A stretch of DNA of 64,000 bases, from NCBI RefSeq assembly GCF_000472865.1, contig NZ_AXAP01000006.1:1-64000 (forward strand), in the 5' to 3' direction. This DNA comes from Bradyrhizobium elkanii WSM2783. GTDB lineage: Bacteria; Pseudomonadota; Alphaproteobacteria; Rhizobiales; Xanthobacteraceae. This document shows, in pieces, positions 29,677 to 39,592 of the stretch (position 1 is its first letter; every line of letters starts with the position of its first letter). The notes beneath the pieces were generated by a model, which was not told the DNA's origin, did not search any database, and worked only from the letters and a program-made list of their open reading frames with translations. Position numbers and translations under genes: made by a program.

Positions 29677-30431
29677 GATGCGGTTTTCGCAGCCAGACCG
29701 CCGAAGCGGCGCTCGCGTCTGGCGTATTCGGCGATCGCACTTTCCAGCGCCGCCTTGTCGAAGTCCGGCCAATGGATCGGCACAAACACAAGCTCGCTAT
29801 AGGCCGCCTGCCACATCAGGAAATTCGACAGCCGCTGTTCGCCGCTGGTGCGGATGATCAGATCGGGATCGGGAATGTCGGGCGTGCCGAGATATTGCCC
29901 GAGTGTGTCGGCATCGATCGATGCGGGATCGCGCCTTCCTTCCGCCACCTCCCGCGCCAGCCGCCGCGCGGCGCCGGCGATCTCCTGGCGCGAGCCATAA
30001 TTGAAGGCGACGACGAGATTGAGCTTGGTGTTTGCCCTGGTCAGCTCTTCGGCTTCGTTGAGCAGCGCACAGATATCCGGATCGAGTCCCTCGCGCTCGC
30101 CGATGACGCGCACCCTCACCCCGTCCCGGTGCAACGTCGCCAGATCATTGCGGATGAAGCGGCGCAACAGGCCGAAGAGATCGCCGATCTCGGTCGCCGG
30201 ACGCGACCAGTTCTCCGACGAGAACGAGAAGATGGTGAGATAGAGGATGCCGAGTTCGTGCGAGGCCCGCACCACCCGGCGCAACGCCTCCACGCCGCGC
30301 CGATGTCCCTCCGCGCGCGGCAGGCCGCGTGCCGCCGCCCAGCGCCCGTTGCCGTCCATGATGATCGCCACATGCAACGGACTGCCGGTTCGATCCGGTC
30401 CGGCAGTTGCAGGTGCGGGGGCGTTCGACAT
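29673..30431 (-). CDS. uppS: Undecaprenyl diphosphate synthase
   Basis: UppS condenses isopentenyl units in cis to make the C55 lipid carrier for peptidoglycan and other glycans. The 252-aa protein has the catalytic Asp26 in [10 protein letters not shown], then [21 protein letters not shown] and the C-terminal [20 protein letters not shown]. It follows frr by 13 bases and overlaps cdsA by four. Confidence 0.96.
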   Translation of the reverse strand: MSNAPAPATAGPDRTGSPLHVAIIMDGNGRWAAARGLPRAEGHRRGVEALRRVVRASHELGILYLTIFSFSSENWSRPATEIGDLFGLLRRFIRNDLATLHRDGVRVRVIGEREGLDPDICALLNEAEELTRANTKLNLVVAFNYGSRQEIAGAARRLAREVAEGRRDPASIDADTLGQYLGTPDIPDPDLIIRTSGEQRLSNFLMWQAAYSELVFVPIHWPDFDKAALESAIAEYARRERRFGGLAAKTAS

Positions 30432-30444
30432 TGGCGCTGTCCAA

Positions 30445-31008
30445 TCAAACGGTCAGGATTTCCTTTTCCTTGGCCGCCAGCAACTGATCGATCTCGGCGA
30501 TCACGCCGTCGGTCGCCTTCTGCACCTCGGCGGCGAGCCGCTCCTGATCGTCCTCGGAGATCTCGTGATTCTTCTCGAGCTTCTTGACGACATCGAGCCC
30601 GTCGCGGCGGACATGGCGGACCGCCACCTTGGCCGCTTCCGCATATTTATGCGCGACCTTGACGAGTTCCTTGCGCCGCTCGGCGTTGAGTTCGGGAATA
30701 CGCAGCCGCAACACCTGGCCTTCGGTCGCGGGCGTGAGGCCGAGATTCGAATCGACGATCGCCTTCTCCACCGCCTTGACCATCGTCTTGTCCCAGACCT
30801 GCACCGAGAGCAGCCGCGGCTCGGGCACGCTGACAGTGGCGAGCTGGTTGAGCGGCATGTGCGAGCCATAGGCCTCGACCTGGACCGGCTCCAGCATCGA
30901 CGCCGCGGCACGGCCGGTACGCAGGCCGCCCAATTCGTGCTTGAGGGACTGGGTCGCACCTTGCATACGGCGCTTTACTTCGTTGATGTCAAAACCAGGC
31001 GTGGGCAT
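30445..31008 (-). CDS. frr: Ribosome recycling factor
   Basis: RRF splits post-termination ribosomes together with EF-G. The 187-aa protein matches the usual length and shows the two-domain pattern, with the helical N-terminus ([20 protein letters not shown]), [16 protein letters not shown] in domain II and a long C-terminal helix. It belongs to the rpsB-tsf-pyrH-frr series. A 152-base gap carrying a REP element separates it from pyrH. Confidence 0.96.
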   Translation of the reverse strand: MPTPGFDINEVKRRMQGATQSLKHELGGLRTGRAAASMLEPVQVEAYGSHMPLNQLATVSVPEPRLLSVQVWDKTMVKAVEKAIVDSNLGLTPATEGQVLRLRIPELNAERRKELVKVAHKYAEAAKVAVRHVRRDGLDVVKKLEKNHEISEDDQERLAAEVQKATDGVIAEIDQLLAAKEKEILTV

Positions 31009-31077
31009 GACGCTCTCCCTTCCTCTGCATCAGCGTCCGATCACGTCGGATCGGATCACGATCTAATCACTTCGTTT

Positions 31078-31126
31078 GAGCATGATCTCTGCGGAAAACC
31101 GGCTTCCACTTTTCCGGATCATGCTC
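31078..31126. repeat. REP-like palindromic element
   Basis: Perfect 10-bp inverted ends, GAGCATGATC (31078-31087) and GATCATGCTC (31117-31126), enclose CGGAAAACCGGCTTCCACTT. It lies between pyrH and frr. Related, decayed copies are at 12846-12890 and 40334-40386. I associate this family with Bradyrhizobium genomes. Confidence 0.85.
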
Positions 31127-31160
31127 GTGAAACCAACCGCCATGCCGCAACGCCCAAGCG

Positions 31161-31877
31161 TCAGCCGGCGACGACCGTACCGTGGCCCGTGCCGCGCAGG
31201 ATGGCGCCGATCGAACCAGGCTCGGCGATCGAAAACACAATGATAGGCAGCGACGTCTCGCGGGCAAGCGCGAATGCGGTCGCATCCATGACCTTGTAAC
31301 CGCCGGCGATCGCCTGCGAATGCGTCAGGCGATCGAAACGTTTGGCCGATGGGTCCTTCTTGGGATCGGCGCTGTAGACGCCGTCGACATTGGTGGCCTT
31401 CAAGACCGCGTCCGCGCCGATCTCGGCCGCGCGCAGGACCGCGGTGGTATCGGTGGTGAAGAACGGATTGCCGGTTCCACCACCGAGCAGGATGATCTTG
31501 CCCTCGGCGAGGTATTTGTGCGCCGCACTGCGGGTGAACAATTCGGAGATTTCCGGCATCACGAAGGCTGACAGGGTGCGCGCCGGTGTGCCCTTGCGCT
31601 CGACCGCCGATTCCAGCGCGAGGCAGTTCATGACGGTCGCCAGCATGCCCATGGTGTCGCCGGTGGTGCGGGACACGCCATGGGACGACACCTGCACGCC
31701 GCGTACCATATTGCCGCCGCCGACCACGACCGCAATCTCGGTGCCGAGATGGCGCGCCGCGATCAGGTCGTCGGCGATGCGGTCGATGGTGGGCTGGTCG
31801 ATGCCGAAGGATTGGCTGCCGGCGAGGTATTCGCCTGAAAGCTTGATCACCACGCGACGATAGACCGGCTCAGCCAT
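31161..31877 (-). CDS. pyrH: UMP kinase
   Basis: PyrH phosphorylates UMP to UDP. The 238-aa amino-acid-kinase-fold enzyme shows [13 protein letters not shown] at the N-terminus, [47 protein letters not shown] and [13 protein letters not shown]. Length and motifs are those of a normal bacterial hexameric PyrH. It follows tsf by 66 bases. Confidence 0.96.
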   Translation of the reverse strand: MAEPVYRRVVIKLSGEYLAGSQSFGIDQPTIDRIADDLIAARHLGTEIAVVVGGGNMVRGVQVSSHGVSRTTGDTMGMLATVMNCLALESAVERKGTPARTLSAFVMPEISELFTRSAAHKYLAEGKIILLGGGTGNPFFTTDTTAVLRAAEIGADAVLKATNVDGVYSADPKKDPSAKRFDRLTHSQAIAGGYKVMDATAFALARETSLPIIVFSIAEPGSIGAILRGTGHGTVVAG

Positions 31878-31943
31878 GATGCTCCCTCATCCCGCGCAAG
31901 CAGGTTCCGGCACGATGGCGCCGGAACCATTCGACCCACGCGG

Positions 31944-32867
31944 TTACTTCTTGCCGCTGGCCGCCGCGACTTCGGCTGCGAAATCGGATTCCTGCTTCTC
32001 GATTCCCTCACCAAGAGCATAGCGCACAAAACCGGCAATCTTCACCGGACCGCCGACCTTGCCCTCAGCTTCCTTGACCGCCTGCGCCACGGACTTTCCG
32101 CTATCGTGGATGAAAGCCTGCTCCAGCAGGCAGACTTCCTTGTAGAAGGTCTTCAGGCCGGACTCGACGATCTTCTCGATCACGTTCTCGGGCTTGCCCT
32201 GCTGACGGTACTTGTCGGCCAGCACATCTTTCTCGCGCCGGACGACGTCAGGATCGAGCCCGGCGGGATCGATCGCCTGCGGGTTGGCCGCGGCGACATG
32301 CATGGCGAGCTGGCGGCCGAGCACGGCAAGCTCATCGGTCTTGCCGGCCGATTCCAGCGCCACGATCACGCCCATCTTGCCGGCGCCCTCGGTGACTGCG
32401 TTGTGGACGTAGCTCGACACCACGCCCTTGCCGACCTCGAGCGAAGCCGCGCGGCGCAGCGTCATGTTCTCGCCGATGGTCGCAATCGCATCGTTGATCG
32501 CAGCCTCAACAGTGACGTCGCCGACCTTGGCCGCCTTGATCTTCTCGACGTCGGCGCCAACCTCGAGCGCGACCTGGGCGACCATCTTGACCAGGCCCTG
32601 GAATTGATCGTTGCGCGCGACGAAGTCGGTCTCGGAATTGACCTCGACGACGACGCCCTTGGTGCCCTGGGTCAGGGCGCCGATCAGGCCCTCGGCCGCA
32701 ACGCGACCGGCCTTCTTGGCGGCCTTCGACAGGCCCTTCTTGCGCAGCCAGTCCTGCGCGGCCTGCATGTCGCCGGCGGCCTCGGTCAGCGCCGCCTTGC
32801 AATCCATCATTCCCGCGCCGGTCGACTCGCGCAGGTCCTTGACCATCGCTGCTGTGATCGTTGCCAT
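31944..32867 (-). CDS. tsf: Elongation factor Ts
   Basis: EF-Ts exchanges GDP for GTP on EF-Tu. The 307-aa protein begins [24 protein letters not shown] with the UBA-like domain and contains the Tu-binding motif [10 protein letters not shown]. Two ATG codons are adjacent (32870 and 32867). AAGGAA is better spaced from the second. It lies 126 bases downstream of rpsB, the standard pair. Confidence 0.96.
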   Translation of the reverse strand: MATITAAMVKDLRESTGAGMMDCKAALTEAAGDMQAAQDWLRKKGLSKAAKKAGRVAAEGLIGALTQGTKGVVVEVNSETDFVARNDQFQGLVKMVAQVALEVGADVEKIKAAKVGDVTVEAAINDAIATIGENMTLRRAASLEVGKGVVSSYVHNAVTEGAGKMGVIVALESAGKTDELAVLGRQLAMHVAAANPQAIDPAGLDPDVVRREKDVLADKYRQQGKPENVIEKIVESGLKTFYKEVCLLEQAFIHDSGKSVAQAVKEAEGKVGGPVKIAGFVRYALGEGIEKQESDFAAEVAAASGKK

Positions 32868-32993
32868 CATTGAATTCCTTCTTGCCTGTGAAGCGCGGCG
32901 GCGCCCTTAGGGCGCCGCCGTCAGCGACAGGGAATGCCTTGATCTGGGAATTGAAGCGCTGGCCGGAAAGATCCGGCCACGCGGCCGTTCAGG

Positions 32994-33992
32994 TTATTCC
33001 GCTTCCGCGGTAAGCGCCTTGGCCTGGGCGACCCAAGCGTCGGCACGGCTCGGCAGACCGACCTGTTCGCCGATCTTGTGGGCGGTGTCGTGATCGAGCT
33101 CGGCGAGCTGCCAGTAGTGGAAGACGCCGAGGTCATTGAGCTTCTTCTCGATCGTGCCCGACACACCGGTGAGCTTCTTGAGGTTGTCGGCAGTGCCACG
33201 CGGCCCCGGCAGACCCTGGAAGCCGGTCGTCGCCGACGGCGCCGGGAGTTCTTCCTGTTGCGGCTGGACGGAGGCGCCGATATCGATGCCGGCATCGCCC
33301 TGCGCGCGCGAGATGCCGTCGATCGCGGCCCGCGCGACCAGGTCGCAATAGAGCGAAATCGCCCGGCCGGCGTCGTCATTGCCCGGCACCACATAGGTGA
33401 TGCCCTTCGGGTCCGAATTGGTGTCGACGATCGCGGCGACAGGGATGTTGAGCCGCTGCGCTTCCTGGATCGCGATGTCTTCCTTGTTGGTGTCGATCAC
33501 AAAGATCATGTCGGGCAGGCCGCCCATGTCCTTGATGCCGCCGAGCGAACGGTCAAGCTTGTCGCGCTCGCGCTGCAGCGTCAGCCGTTCCTTCTTGGTG
33601 TAGGAATTGGCTTCGCCGGACGAGAGCACCTCGTCCAGATGGCGCAGCCGCTTGATCGAGGCCGAGATCGTCTTCCAGTTGGTCAGCGTGCCGCCGAGCC
33701 AGCGCGAATTGACGAAATACTGCGCCGAGCGCTTGGCCGCATCCGCGACCCCGTCCTGCGCCTGCCGCTTGGTGCCGACGAACAGGATACGGCCGCCCTT
33801 GGCGACGGTATCGCTGACCGCCTGCAACGCACGGTGCAGCATCGGCACGGTCTGGGCGAGATCGATGATATGGATGTTGTTGCGGGCGCCGAAAATGTAC
33901 TCCGCCATTTTCGGGTTCCAGCGGTGGGCCTGGTGGCCAAAGTGCACGCCAGCTTCCAAAAGCTGACGCATAGTGAAATCGGGTACCGACAT
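32994..33992 (-). CDS. rpsB: 30S ribosomal protein S2
   Basis: S2 binds the 30S head-body junction. The core runs from [21 protein letters not shown] through [14 protein letters not shown] and [14 protein letters not shown]. At 332 aa it is roughly 90 residues longer than E. coli S2. The extra C-terminus ends with a helical segment ([18 protein letters not shown], then [18 protein letters not shown]) that resembles helix-hairpin-helix extensions also found in related alphaproteobacteria. The ATG at 33992 begins the conserved core. The open frame runs further upstream to 34226, but it is not supported. Confidence 0.95.
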   Translation of the reverse strand: MSVPDFTMRQLLEAGVHFGHQAHRWNPKMAEYIFGARNNIHIIDLAQTVPMLHRALQAVSDTVAKGGRILFVGTKRQAQDGVADAAKRSAQYFVNSRWLGGTLTNWKTISASIKRLRHLDEVLSSGEANSYTKKERLTLQRERDKLDRSLGGIKDMGGLPDMIFVIDTNKEDIAIQEAQRLNIPVAAIVDTNSDPKGITYVVPGNDDAGRAISLYCDLVARAAIDGISRAQGDAGIDIGASVQPQQEELPAPSATTGFQGLPGPRGTADNLKKLTGVSGTIEKKLNDLGVFHYWQLAELDHDTAHKIGEQVGLPSRADAWVAQAKALTAEAE

Positions 33993-34325
33993 CGTTTTGA
34001 TTCTCCGGTTGGTTCCTCCGGAAACGTGTGAGCAAGCGAGCCTTGTCGGCCCGGCTGCCACCGGACGGCCTTCTAGAGCCATGTTTCCGTGTGAGATGGC
34101 GCGCTGTATAGCGCGATTTCCGCCAGAAGCAAGGAAATATGGGCGGATTTGGGGGGGCTTGGCGGCCTTAGGCGATTGGCGACGATTGGCACGCCCATTT
34201 CCTCGACATCTCGGCGGCGACACCATTTCCCAATGGCAGCAATCACTTATCTCGGTTCAACAACCGAATCTGTGAAGAATGCAATCCGCCGCGCCGTCGG
34301 TGGCGTCGGATCCGCAATCCGGCGC

Positions 34326-37300
34326 TCACAGCGTTTCGACCATCTCGACGCCGGTCACCGCCTTGATTGCGCCGGCGATCTGCGGGGATACCTGGAAGCG
34401 GCCTTCGAGCTTGAATTCGACCTCGGTCTCCAGATCGAGCCGCAGCACCAGCGCGACGTCGCCACCGGTGCCGTTGCCCGGCTGAAGCCGCTTGGCGATC
34501 GAGTCCAGCGGCTTGGTGTCGCGCAGGAAGATGCGCAGGCCCTTTTGCGTCTTGGCGGCTGCGGCATCGAGCGGCTCGGCATGCAGCACGCGGGCGCGGA
34601 CGTCCTCGCCCTGCAGCTCGGCGCCGAGCTGCAGCAGCACGGCTGCGCCCGGCTCCAGCACGTCGCGGTATTGCGCCAATCCTTCGGAAAACAGCACCGC
34701 CTCGAAATGGCCCGTGGGATCGGACAGGCCCATGATGCCCATCTTGTTGCCGGTCTTGGTGCGCCGCTCCATGCGCGACACCACCGTTGCCGCGACCTTG
34801 CCGGCGGTCGCACCGGTTTTGACCGCGCGCGAGAACTCGGCCCAGGATTGCACGCGCAATCGCTTCAAGGCCGTGGCGTAGTCGTCGAGCGGGTGACCCG
34901 ACAGGAAGAAGCCGATGGCGTCATATTCGCGTCGCAGCCGATCCGCCGGCAGCCACGGCTCGACCTGCGGCAGCACGATGCTCGGCGCGTCCGAAAGCCC
35001 GCCAAACATATCGTTCTGGCCCGATGTCGCGGCCTCATGGCTCCGCTGGCAGGCGGCGAGGATCGCATCGGCGCCGGCGAAGACGCGGGCCCGGTTCGGG
35101 TCGAGCGAATCGAAGGCGCCGGCGGCGGCGAGGCTTTCGATGATGCGCTTATTGATTGCGCGCGGGCTCACGCGCGCCGCGAAATCGGCCAGCGATGTGA
35201 AGGCCCCCTTGCGCCGCTCCTCCACGATCTGCTCGACCGCCTGCAGACCGACGCCTTTCAGCGCGGCCAATGCGTAGTAGATCGTCTTGTCGCCGACATC
35301 GAACGTTGCGCCGGAACGATTGACGTCGGGCGGCTCGACCTTGATCCCCAGCCGCTGTGCCTCGGCACGGAATTCGGAGAGCTTGTCCGTATTGTTGAGT
35401 TCGAGCGTCATCGACGCTGCCAGGAACTCCACGGGATAATGCGCCTTCATATAGGCGGTCTGATAGGAGACCAGCGCATAGGCCGCGGCGTGGCTCTTGT
35501 TGAAGCCGTAGTCGGCGAACTTGGCGAGCAACTCGAAGATCGTCTCCGCCTGCCCTTTCGGCACGCCATTCTTGACTGCGCCGGCGACGAAGATCTCGCG
35601 CTGCTTCTCCATCTCGGCGCGAATCTTCTTGCCCATGGCGCGGCGCAACAGGTCGGCTTGGCCGAGCGTGTAGCCTGCCATCTGCTGCGCGATCTGCATC
35701 ACCTGCTCCTGGTAGATGATGACGCCGAACGTCTCTTTCAGGATCGGCTCCAGGATCGGATGCAGATATTCCGGCTCTTCGTCGCCGTGCTTGCGCGCGC
35801 AATAGGTCGGGATGTTGGCCATCGGGCCGGGGCGATACAGCGCCACCAGCGCGATGATGTCCTCGAAACGGTCCGGCCGCATGTCGATCAGCGCGCGCCG
35901 CATGCCCTGGCTTTCAACCTGGAACACGCCGACCACATCGCCCCGCGCCAGCATCTGATAGCTTTTGGCATCGTCGATCGGCAGCGTAGCCAGATCGACA
36001 TGCACATCGCGCTGCTTGAGCAGCCTCACGGCGACATCAAGCACCGTCAGCGTCTTCAGGCCAAGGAAGTCGAACTTCACAAGCCCCGCCGGCTCGACCC
36101 ATTTCATGTTGAACTGGGTCACCGGCATGTCGGATTTGGGATCGCGGTAGAGCGGCACGAGCTCGCTCAAGGGGCGGTCGCCGATCACGATGCCGGCGGC
36201 GTGGGTCGACGCGTGCCGCGTCAGACCTTCCAGGCGCTGCGCGATATCGAAGGCGCGCGCGACCACCGGATCCTCGTCGCGGAAAGCCTGCAGCTTGGGT
36301 TCGCCCTCGATCGCCTGCGCCAGCGTCACGGGCGCGGCGGGATTTTGCGGCACCAGCTTGGTTAGCTTGTCGACCTGGCCATAGGGCATCTGCAGCACAC
36401 GGCCGACGTCGCGCAGCACGCCGCGCGCCTGCAGCGTACCGAAGGTGATGATCTGCGCCACCTGGTCGCGGCCGTAGCGCTCCTGCACATAGGAGATCAC
36501 CTCGCCGCGACGATCCTGGCAGAAGTCGATGTCGAAGTCCGGCATCGACACGCGTTCGGGATTGAGGAAGCGCTCGAACAGCAGCCCGAATCGGATCGGA
36601 TCGAGATCGGTGATCGTCAGCGCCCAGGCAACCAGCGAGCCTGCGCCGGAGCCACGGCCCGGCCCGACCGGGATGTCGTGGGCCTTGGCCCATTTGATGA
36701 AGTCGGAGACGATCAGGAAGTAGCCCGCATAGTTCATGCGGTTGATGACGTCGATCTCGAAGGCGAGACGCTTCTGATAGTCCTCTTCCGTGATGCCCGG
36801 CGACAAGCCGTGGATCCGCAGACGCCTCGCGAGCCCCTCCTCGGCCTGGCGCATCAGCTCCGCCGCCTCCTCGCTTGCCGCATCGGAGGCCGATCCGGCG
36901 CCGACTGTGAAGCGCGGCAAGATCGGCTTGCGTGTCCTTGGCCGGAACGAGCAGCGCTCGGCGATCTCGACCGTCGACGCCAGGGCTTCAGGAATATCCG
37001 CAAACAGCACCGCCATCTCGGCGCGTGTCTTGAAGCGGTGGTCGGGCGTGAGCTGCTCGCGATCGGTCTCTGCGATCAGCCGGCCGCCGGCAATGCACAG
37101 CAGCGCATCGTGGGCCTCGTAGTCGTCGGTGCTCGCGAAATAGGGCTCGTTGGTCGCAACCAGCGGCAGCCCCTTCGTATAGGCAAGATCGATCAGGCCG
37201 GCCTCGGTGCGGCGCTCTTTGTCGATGCCGTGGCGCTGCAGCTCGATATAGAGGCGGTCGCCGAATAGGCTTGCCAGCCGGTCGCAACGCGTGGCGGCAA

Positions 37301-37772
37301 GGCTCGCTTGATCGGCCGCGAACGCAAGCGTGATCGGCCCGTCCGGACCGCCGGTCAGCGCGATCAGGTCCTCGGCATCGTCCGTCAGCCAGTCGAACTT
37401 GATATGCGGCAACTGGTGGACGGGCGTCTCCAGGAACGCCCGCGAGTTCAGCCGCATCAGGCTGCGATAGCCGCGTTCGCGCGCGGCGAGCAGCACGATT
37501 CGGGCCGGAGCGCCGGCCAGCACACTGCGCGAATTCGGATCGACGTCGCCGAAATCGATCGCGAGTTCACAGCCGACAATAGGCTGGATGCCATAGCCGG
37601 CCATCTTGTCGGAGAATTCCAGCGCCCCGAACATGTTGTCGGTGTCGGTCAGCGCCAGCGCCGGCTGGCGGTCCGCCTTGGCGAGCTCGCCGAGCTTGGC
37701 GATCTTGATCGAACCCTTCAGCAGCGAATAGGCCGAATGAACGTGAAGATGGACGAATCCGGCACTGGGCAT
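34326..37772 (-). CDS. dnaE: DNA polymerase III alpha subunit
   Basis: This is the replicative C-family polymerase. The 1148-aa protein has the N-terminal PHP domain (FVHLHVHSAYSLLKGSIKI), the palm with GPGRGSGAGSLVAWAL and the catalytic PDFDIDFCQDRRGEVI, the finger region (GFNKSHAAAYALVSYQ), a helix-hairpin-helix and a C-terminal OB domain. I read it as the housekeeping DnaE1 from length and motifs. The start is the ATG at 37772, as the frame upstream to 37853 lacks conservation. An SOS-controlled microprotein gene lies 205 bases upstream on the same strand. Confidence 0.95.
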   Translation of the reverse strand: MPSAGFVHLHVHSAYSLLKGSIKIAKLGELAKADRQPALALTDTDNMFGALEFSDKMAGYGIQPIVGCELAIDFGDVDPNSRSVLAGAPARIVLLAARERGYRSLMRLNSRAFLETPVHQLPHIKFDWLTDDAEDLIALTGGPDGPITLAFAADQASLAATRCDRLASLFGDRLYIELQRHGIDKERRTEAGLIDLAYTKGLPLVATNEPYFASTDDYEAHDALLCIAGGRLIAETDREQLTPDHRFKTRAEMAVLFADIPEALASTVEIAERCSFRPRTRKPILPRFTVGAGSASDAASEEAAELMRQAEEGLARRLRIHGLSPGITEEDYQKRLAFEIDVINRMNYAGYFLIVSDFIKWAKAHDIPVGPGRGSGAGSLVAWALTITDLDPIRFGLLFERFLNPERVSMPDFDIDFCQDRRGEVISYVQERYGRDQVAQIITFGTLQARGVLRDVGRVLQMPYGQVDKLTKLVPQNPAAPVTLAQAIEGEPKLQAFRDEDPVVARAFDIAQRLEGLTRHASTHAAGIVIGDRPLSELVPLYRDPKSDMPVTQFNMKWVEPAGLVKFDFLGLKTLTVLDVAVRLLKQRDVHVDLATLPIDDAKSYQMLARGDVVGVFQVESQGMRRALIDMRPDRFEDIIALVALYRPGPMANIPTYCARKHGDEEPEYLHPILEPILKETFGVIIYQEQVMQIAQQMAGYTLGQADLLRRAMGKKIRAEMEKQREIFVAGAVKNGVPKGQAETIFELLAKFADYGFNKSHAAAYALVSYQTAYMKAHYPVEFLAASMTLELNNTDKLSEFRAEAQRLGIKVEPPDVNRSGATFDVGDKTIYYALAALKGVGLQAVEQIVEERRKGAFTSLADFAARVSPRAINKRIIESLAAAGAFDSLDPNRARVFAGADAILAACQRSHEAATSGQNDMFGGLSDAPSIVLPQVEPWLPADRLRREYDAIGFFLSGHPLDDYATALKRLRVQSWAEFSRAVKTGATAGKVAATVVSRMERRTKTGNKMGIMGLSDPTGHFEAVLFSEGLAQYRDVLEPGAAVLLQLGAELQGEDVRARVLHAEPLDAAAAKTQKGLRIFLRDTKPLDSIAKRLQPGNGTGGDVALVLRLDLETEVEFKLEGRFQVSPQIAGAIKAVTGVEMVETL

Positions 37773-37977
37773 GGGTGATTCGAACGGCCTTGGTTTGGTG
37801 GAGGAACGCAACCGCCGGGCCTGGGCACATGGCCGCCGATCCCGACTCGCCATTCAATGGTGAAGCGTCCGATCCCCGGAGTCCACGCCGAACGCGCCAT
37901 CGTGATGCGGCGTCCCGCTTTTCCCCAAGGGATGGCAACCGATGGCGGCCGACGAAATCGATGCGCCCTCCTCCCAC

Positions 37978-38076
37978 TCAGAACTGCGGAATCAACTGCG
38001 CCCAGACCGCGATCATTCCAATGAACAGCGTGATCGATGCCAGCGCCGCCGCCTCTTCGACGAAAATCTTCAACAT
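37978..38076 (-). CDS. SOS-controlled single-pass membrane microprotein (32 aa)
   Basis: A 33-codon frame encodes a short charged N-terminus (MLKIFVEE), one hydrophobic helix (AAALASITLFIGMIAVWAQL) and a tail IPQF. An ideal ribosome binding site, AAGGAG, lies eight bases before the ATG at 38076. Two perfect LexA boxes (38095-38109 and 38113-38127) lie 19-51 bases upstream, so the gene is very probably repressed by LexA and induced by DNA damage. I recall near-identical unannotated frames in other bradyrhizobia. Size, topology and control recall SidA, the 29-aa SOS division inhibitor of Caulobacter. The function here is inference only. Confidence 0.75.
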   Translation of the reverse strand: MLKIFVEEAAALASITLFIGMIAVWAQLIPQF

Positions 38077-38094
38077 CGGCCGTCTCCTTGATGA

Positions 38095-38127
38095 GAACAT
38101 ACGAGGAACATTGTTCCTTATTTGTTC
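38095..38127. promoter_or_regulatory. Tandem perfect LexA boxes
   Basis: GAAC-N7-GAAC at 38095-38109 is followed after three bases by GTTC-N7-GTTC at 38113-38127, and the junction GGAACATTGTTCC is itself palindromic. A possible -35 for the minus strand, TTGACT, lies at 38137-38132. The boxes cover the core promoter of the 32-aa gene. Confidence 0.9.
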
Positions 38128-38214
38128 ATGGAGTCAAGGCCGAGCCGTCGGGCTGCCGCGGAGAATCGAACGCGAATGAAGCGGGTGGTTAATGCGCGGC
38201 CGCAACCAGCAAGG

Positions 38215-38430
38215 TCATCCGAACACTTTTTCCGGTTGGACCGTCAGCCTGTGAGCGACGTAGGGCTCCTCGCTGTAGCGCTCGAGGATTTCATTGCAGA
38301 CGAGGCAACGGAATTCCCCCGGCTGACCGGGAAGCGAATCGACCTCGATGCGGCGGTAACCGGCTTCGCATCTCGGACATTGCACGTCGGATTTCAGCCT
38401 GGCGCTGGGGATGCGCCGCGATCGCGTCAT
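38215..38430 (-). CDS. Small zinc-ribbon-like protein
   Basis: This 71-aa protein carries two CxxC knuckles, CPRC and CLVC, about 21 residues apart, as in small zinc ribbons. It reads MTRSRRIPSARLKSDVQCPRC and continues with EVDSLPGQPGEFRCLVCNEI. No catalytic domain is present. I recall related hypothetical proteins of this size in bradyrhizobia. Metal binding is inferred from the cysteines. It lies upstream of the tandem LexA boxes, so it is not controlled by them. The ribosome binding site is weak. Confidence 0.65.
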   Translation of the reverse strand: MTRSRRIPSARLKSDVQCPRCEAGYRRIEVDSLPGQPGEFRCLVCNEILERYSEEPYVAHRLTVQPEKVFG

Positions 38431-38481
38431 TTTCGCGCCGCGCGCCGAGAATGATCAGGAGCCGATCGCAGGCAAGCCAAG

Positions 38482-38511
38482 AAAAAAGCCCCGGGCAGAT
38501 CGCCCGGGGCT
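38482..38511 (-). terminator. Rho-independent terminator of the outer-membrane gene
   Basis: On the minus strand a 10-bp GC-rich perfect stem with a 5-base loop (38487-38511) runs into six T (38487-38482). It lies 27 bases after the stop of the barrel gene. Confidence 0.85.
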
Positions 38512-38538
38512 GATTGTGCCGCGTTGGTTTCGCGAGGA

Positions 38539-39288
38539 TCAGTACTTGCCGATGAGCGGAGCGCCGCCGAAGCCGAACTTGTAGTTCACGCGGACGGTGA
38601 CGAGGTCGGCGTCCTGCTTGATGTCGTCGATACGCGTGACGCCGAGAATCGGGCTGACGAAGGTGTGGCTCTCGGTGTCGAGGAACAGATGGTTGTATTC
38701 GACGCCGGCCGACCAGCCGGGAGCGAAGGCGAATTCGAGGCCAGCGCCAACGGTGCCACCCCAACGGGTCTTTTCGACGCTATCAATGGTCAAGCCAAGG
38801 ACCTGGCCCTGGTACTTGCTGTTGGTGACCGCAGCACCGCCCTTCGCGTAGAGCAGCACGTTGTTCCAGGCGTAACCGACCTGACCGGTGATCAAACCGA
38901 AGGCGTCGATCTTCGTGCGGTTGGAGAGAGCAGGAGCAAGGAGGCTGGCGTTCGAGCCGCTGAAGTCGGCCCAGTTGCCCTGGCCTTCGACACCGAACAC
39001 CCAGTTGCCCGCCTGCCAGCGATAGCCGAGCTGGCCACCGACCGTACCGCCGGTCGCATCATGGGAACCTTCACCGACGCCGAAACCAAACTCCGACCTG
39101 TTGGTCCAGGTGTTGTGGCTCGAACCCCAGCCGCCGTTGACGCCGATGTAGAAGCCGCTCCAGTCATAGATGGCGGCAACCACCGGCGGAGCCTTCGTAT
39201 AAGGACGCGCAGCGAGATCCGCAGCGACCGCGGGCGCAGCGGCGCCAAGGGCGACCAAGCTCGCCGTTACAAGCAAAACCTTTTTCAT
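38539..39288 (-). CDS. Outer-membrane beta-barrel protein, Omp25/31-like
   Basis: This 249-aa protein has a clear signal peptide (MKKVLLVTASLVALGAAAPAVA), then the segment YDWSGFYIGVNGGWGSS typical of the small rhizobial porin-like Omp25/31 or RopB group. Eight predicted strands follow (GYRWQAGNWVFGVEGQGNWA, GLITGQVGYAWNNVLLYAKGG) and the end is VRVNYKFGFGGAP. Such proteins are abundant structural barrels that contribute to envelope stability. It is monocistronic, with its own terminator. Confidence 0.88.
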   Translation of the reverse strand: MKKVLLVTASLVALGAAAPAVAADLAARPYTKAPPVVAAIYDWSGFYIGVNGGWGSSHNTWTNRSEFGFGVGEGSHDATGGTVGGQLGYRWQAGNWVFGVEGQGNWADFSGSNASLLAPALSNRTKIDAFGLITGQVGYAWNNVLLYAKGGAAVTNSKYQGQVLGLTIDSVEKTRWGGTVGAGLEFAFAPGWSAGVEYNHLFLDTESHTFVSPILGVTRIDDIKQDADLVTVRVNYKFGFGGAPLIGKY

Positions 39289-39592
39289 TTTATTTCCCGT
39301 TCCAGATGTGACGACCCCACGGCCTTCACGCGCCTCAATAAACAGGGTTCCTCAAAATTGCTGTAACTTGGCTGCAACAGATACGGCGAAACGATTCTGA
39401 CGAAAACGTGAGTTAATGTTGTATTACTTATACTTAGCCTCCGAAGATCGTACCGTTCCCCTGCCTCAAAAAATTCACAATTCGGCCTTCGCCACACTCC
39501 TTGTGTTGCATATTTGTTTGACGTCGTCTCGGTTGTACGGCTTGGATCGGGTGACGAGCGAACGAGCGACGAGCTGCGATCAAGGAGAAGAG
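39289..39592. other. Divergent promoter region of the barrel gene and DUF3551 gene
   Basis: These 304 bases hold no supported gene. The part around 39360-39480 is AT-rich compared with its surroundings, as expected for promoters. No operator or RNA gene is evident. AAGGAG at 39582-39587 serves the downstream gene. Confidence 0.4.
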
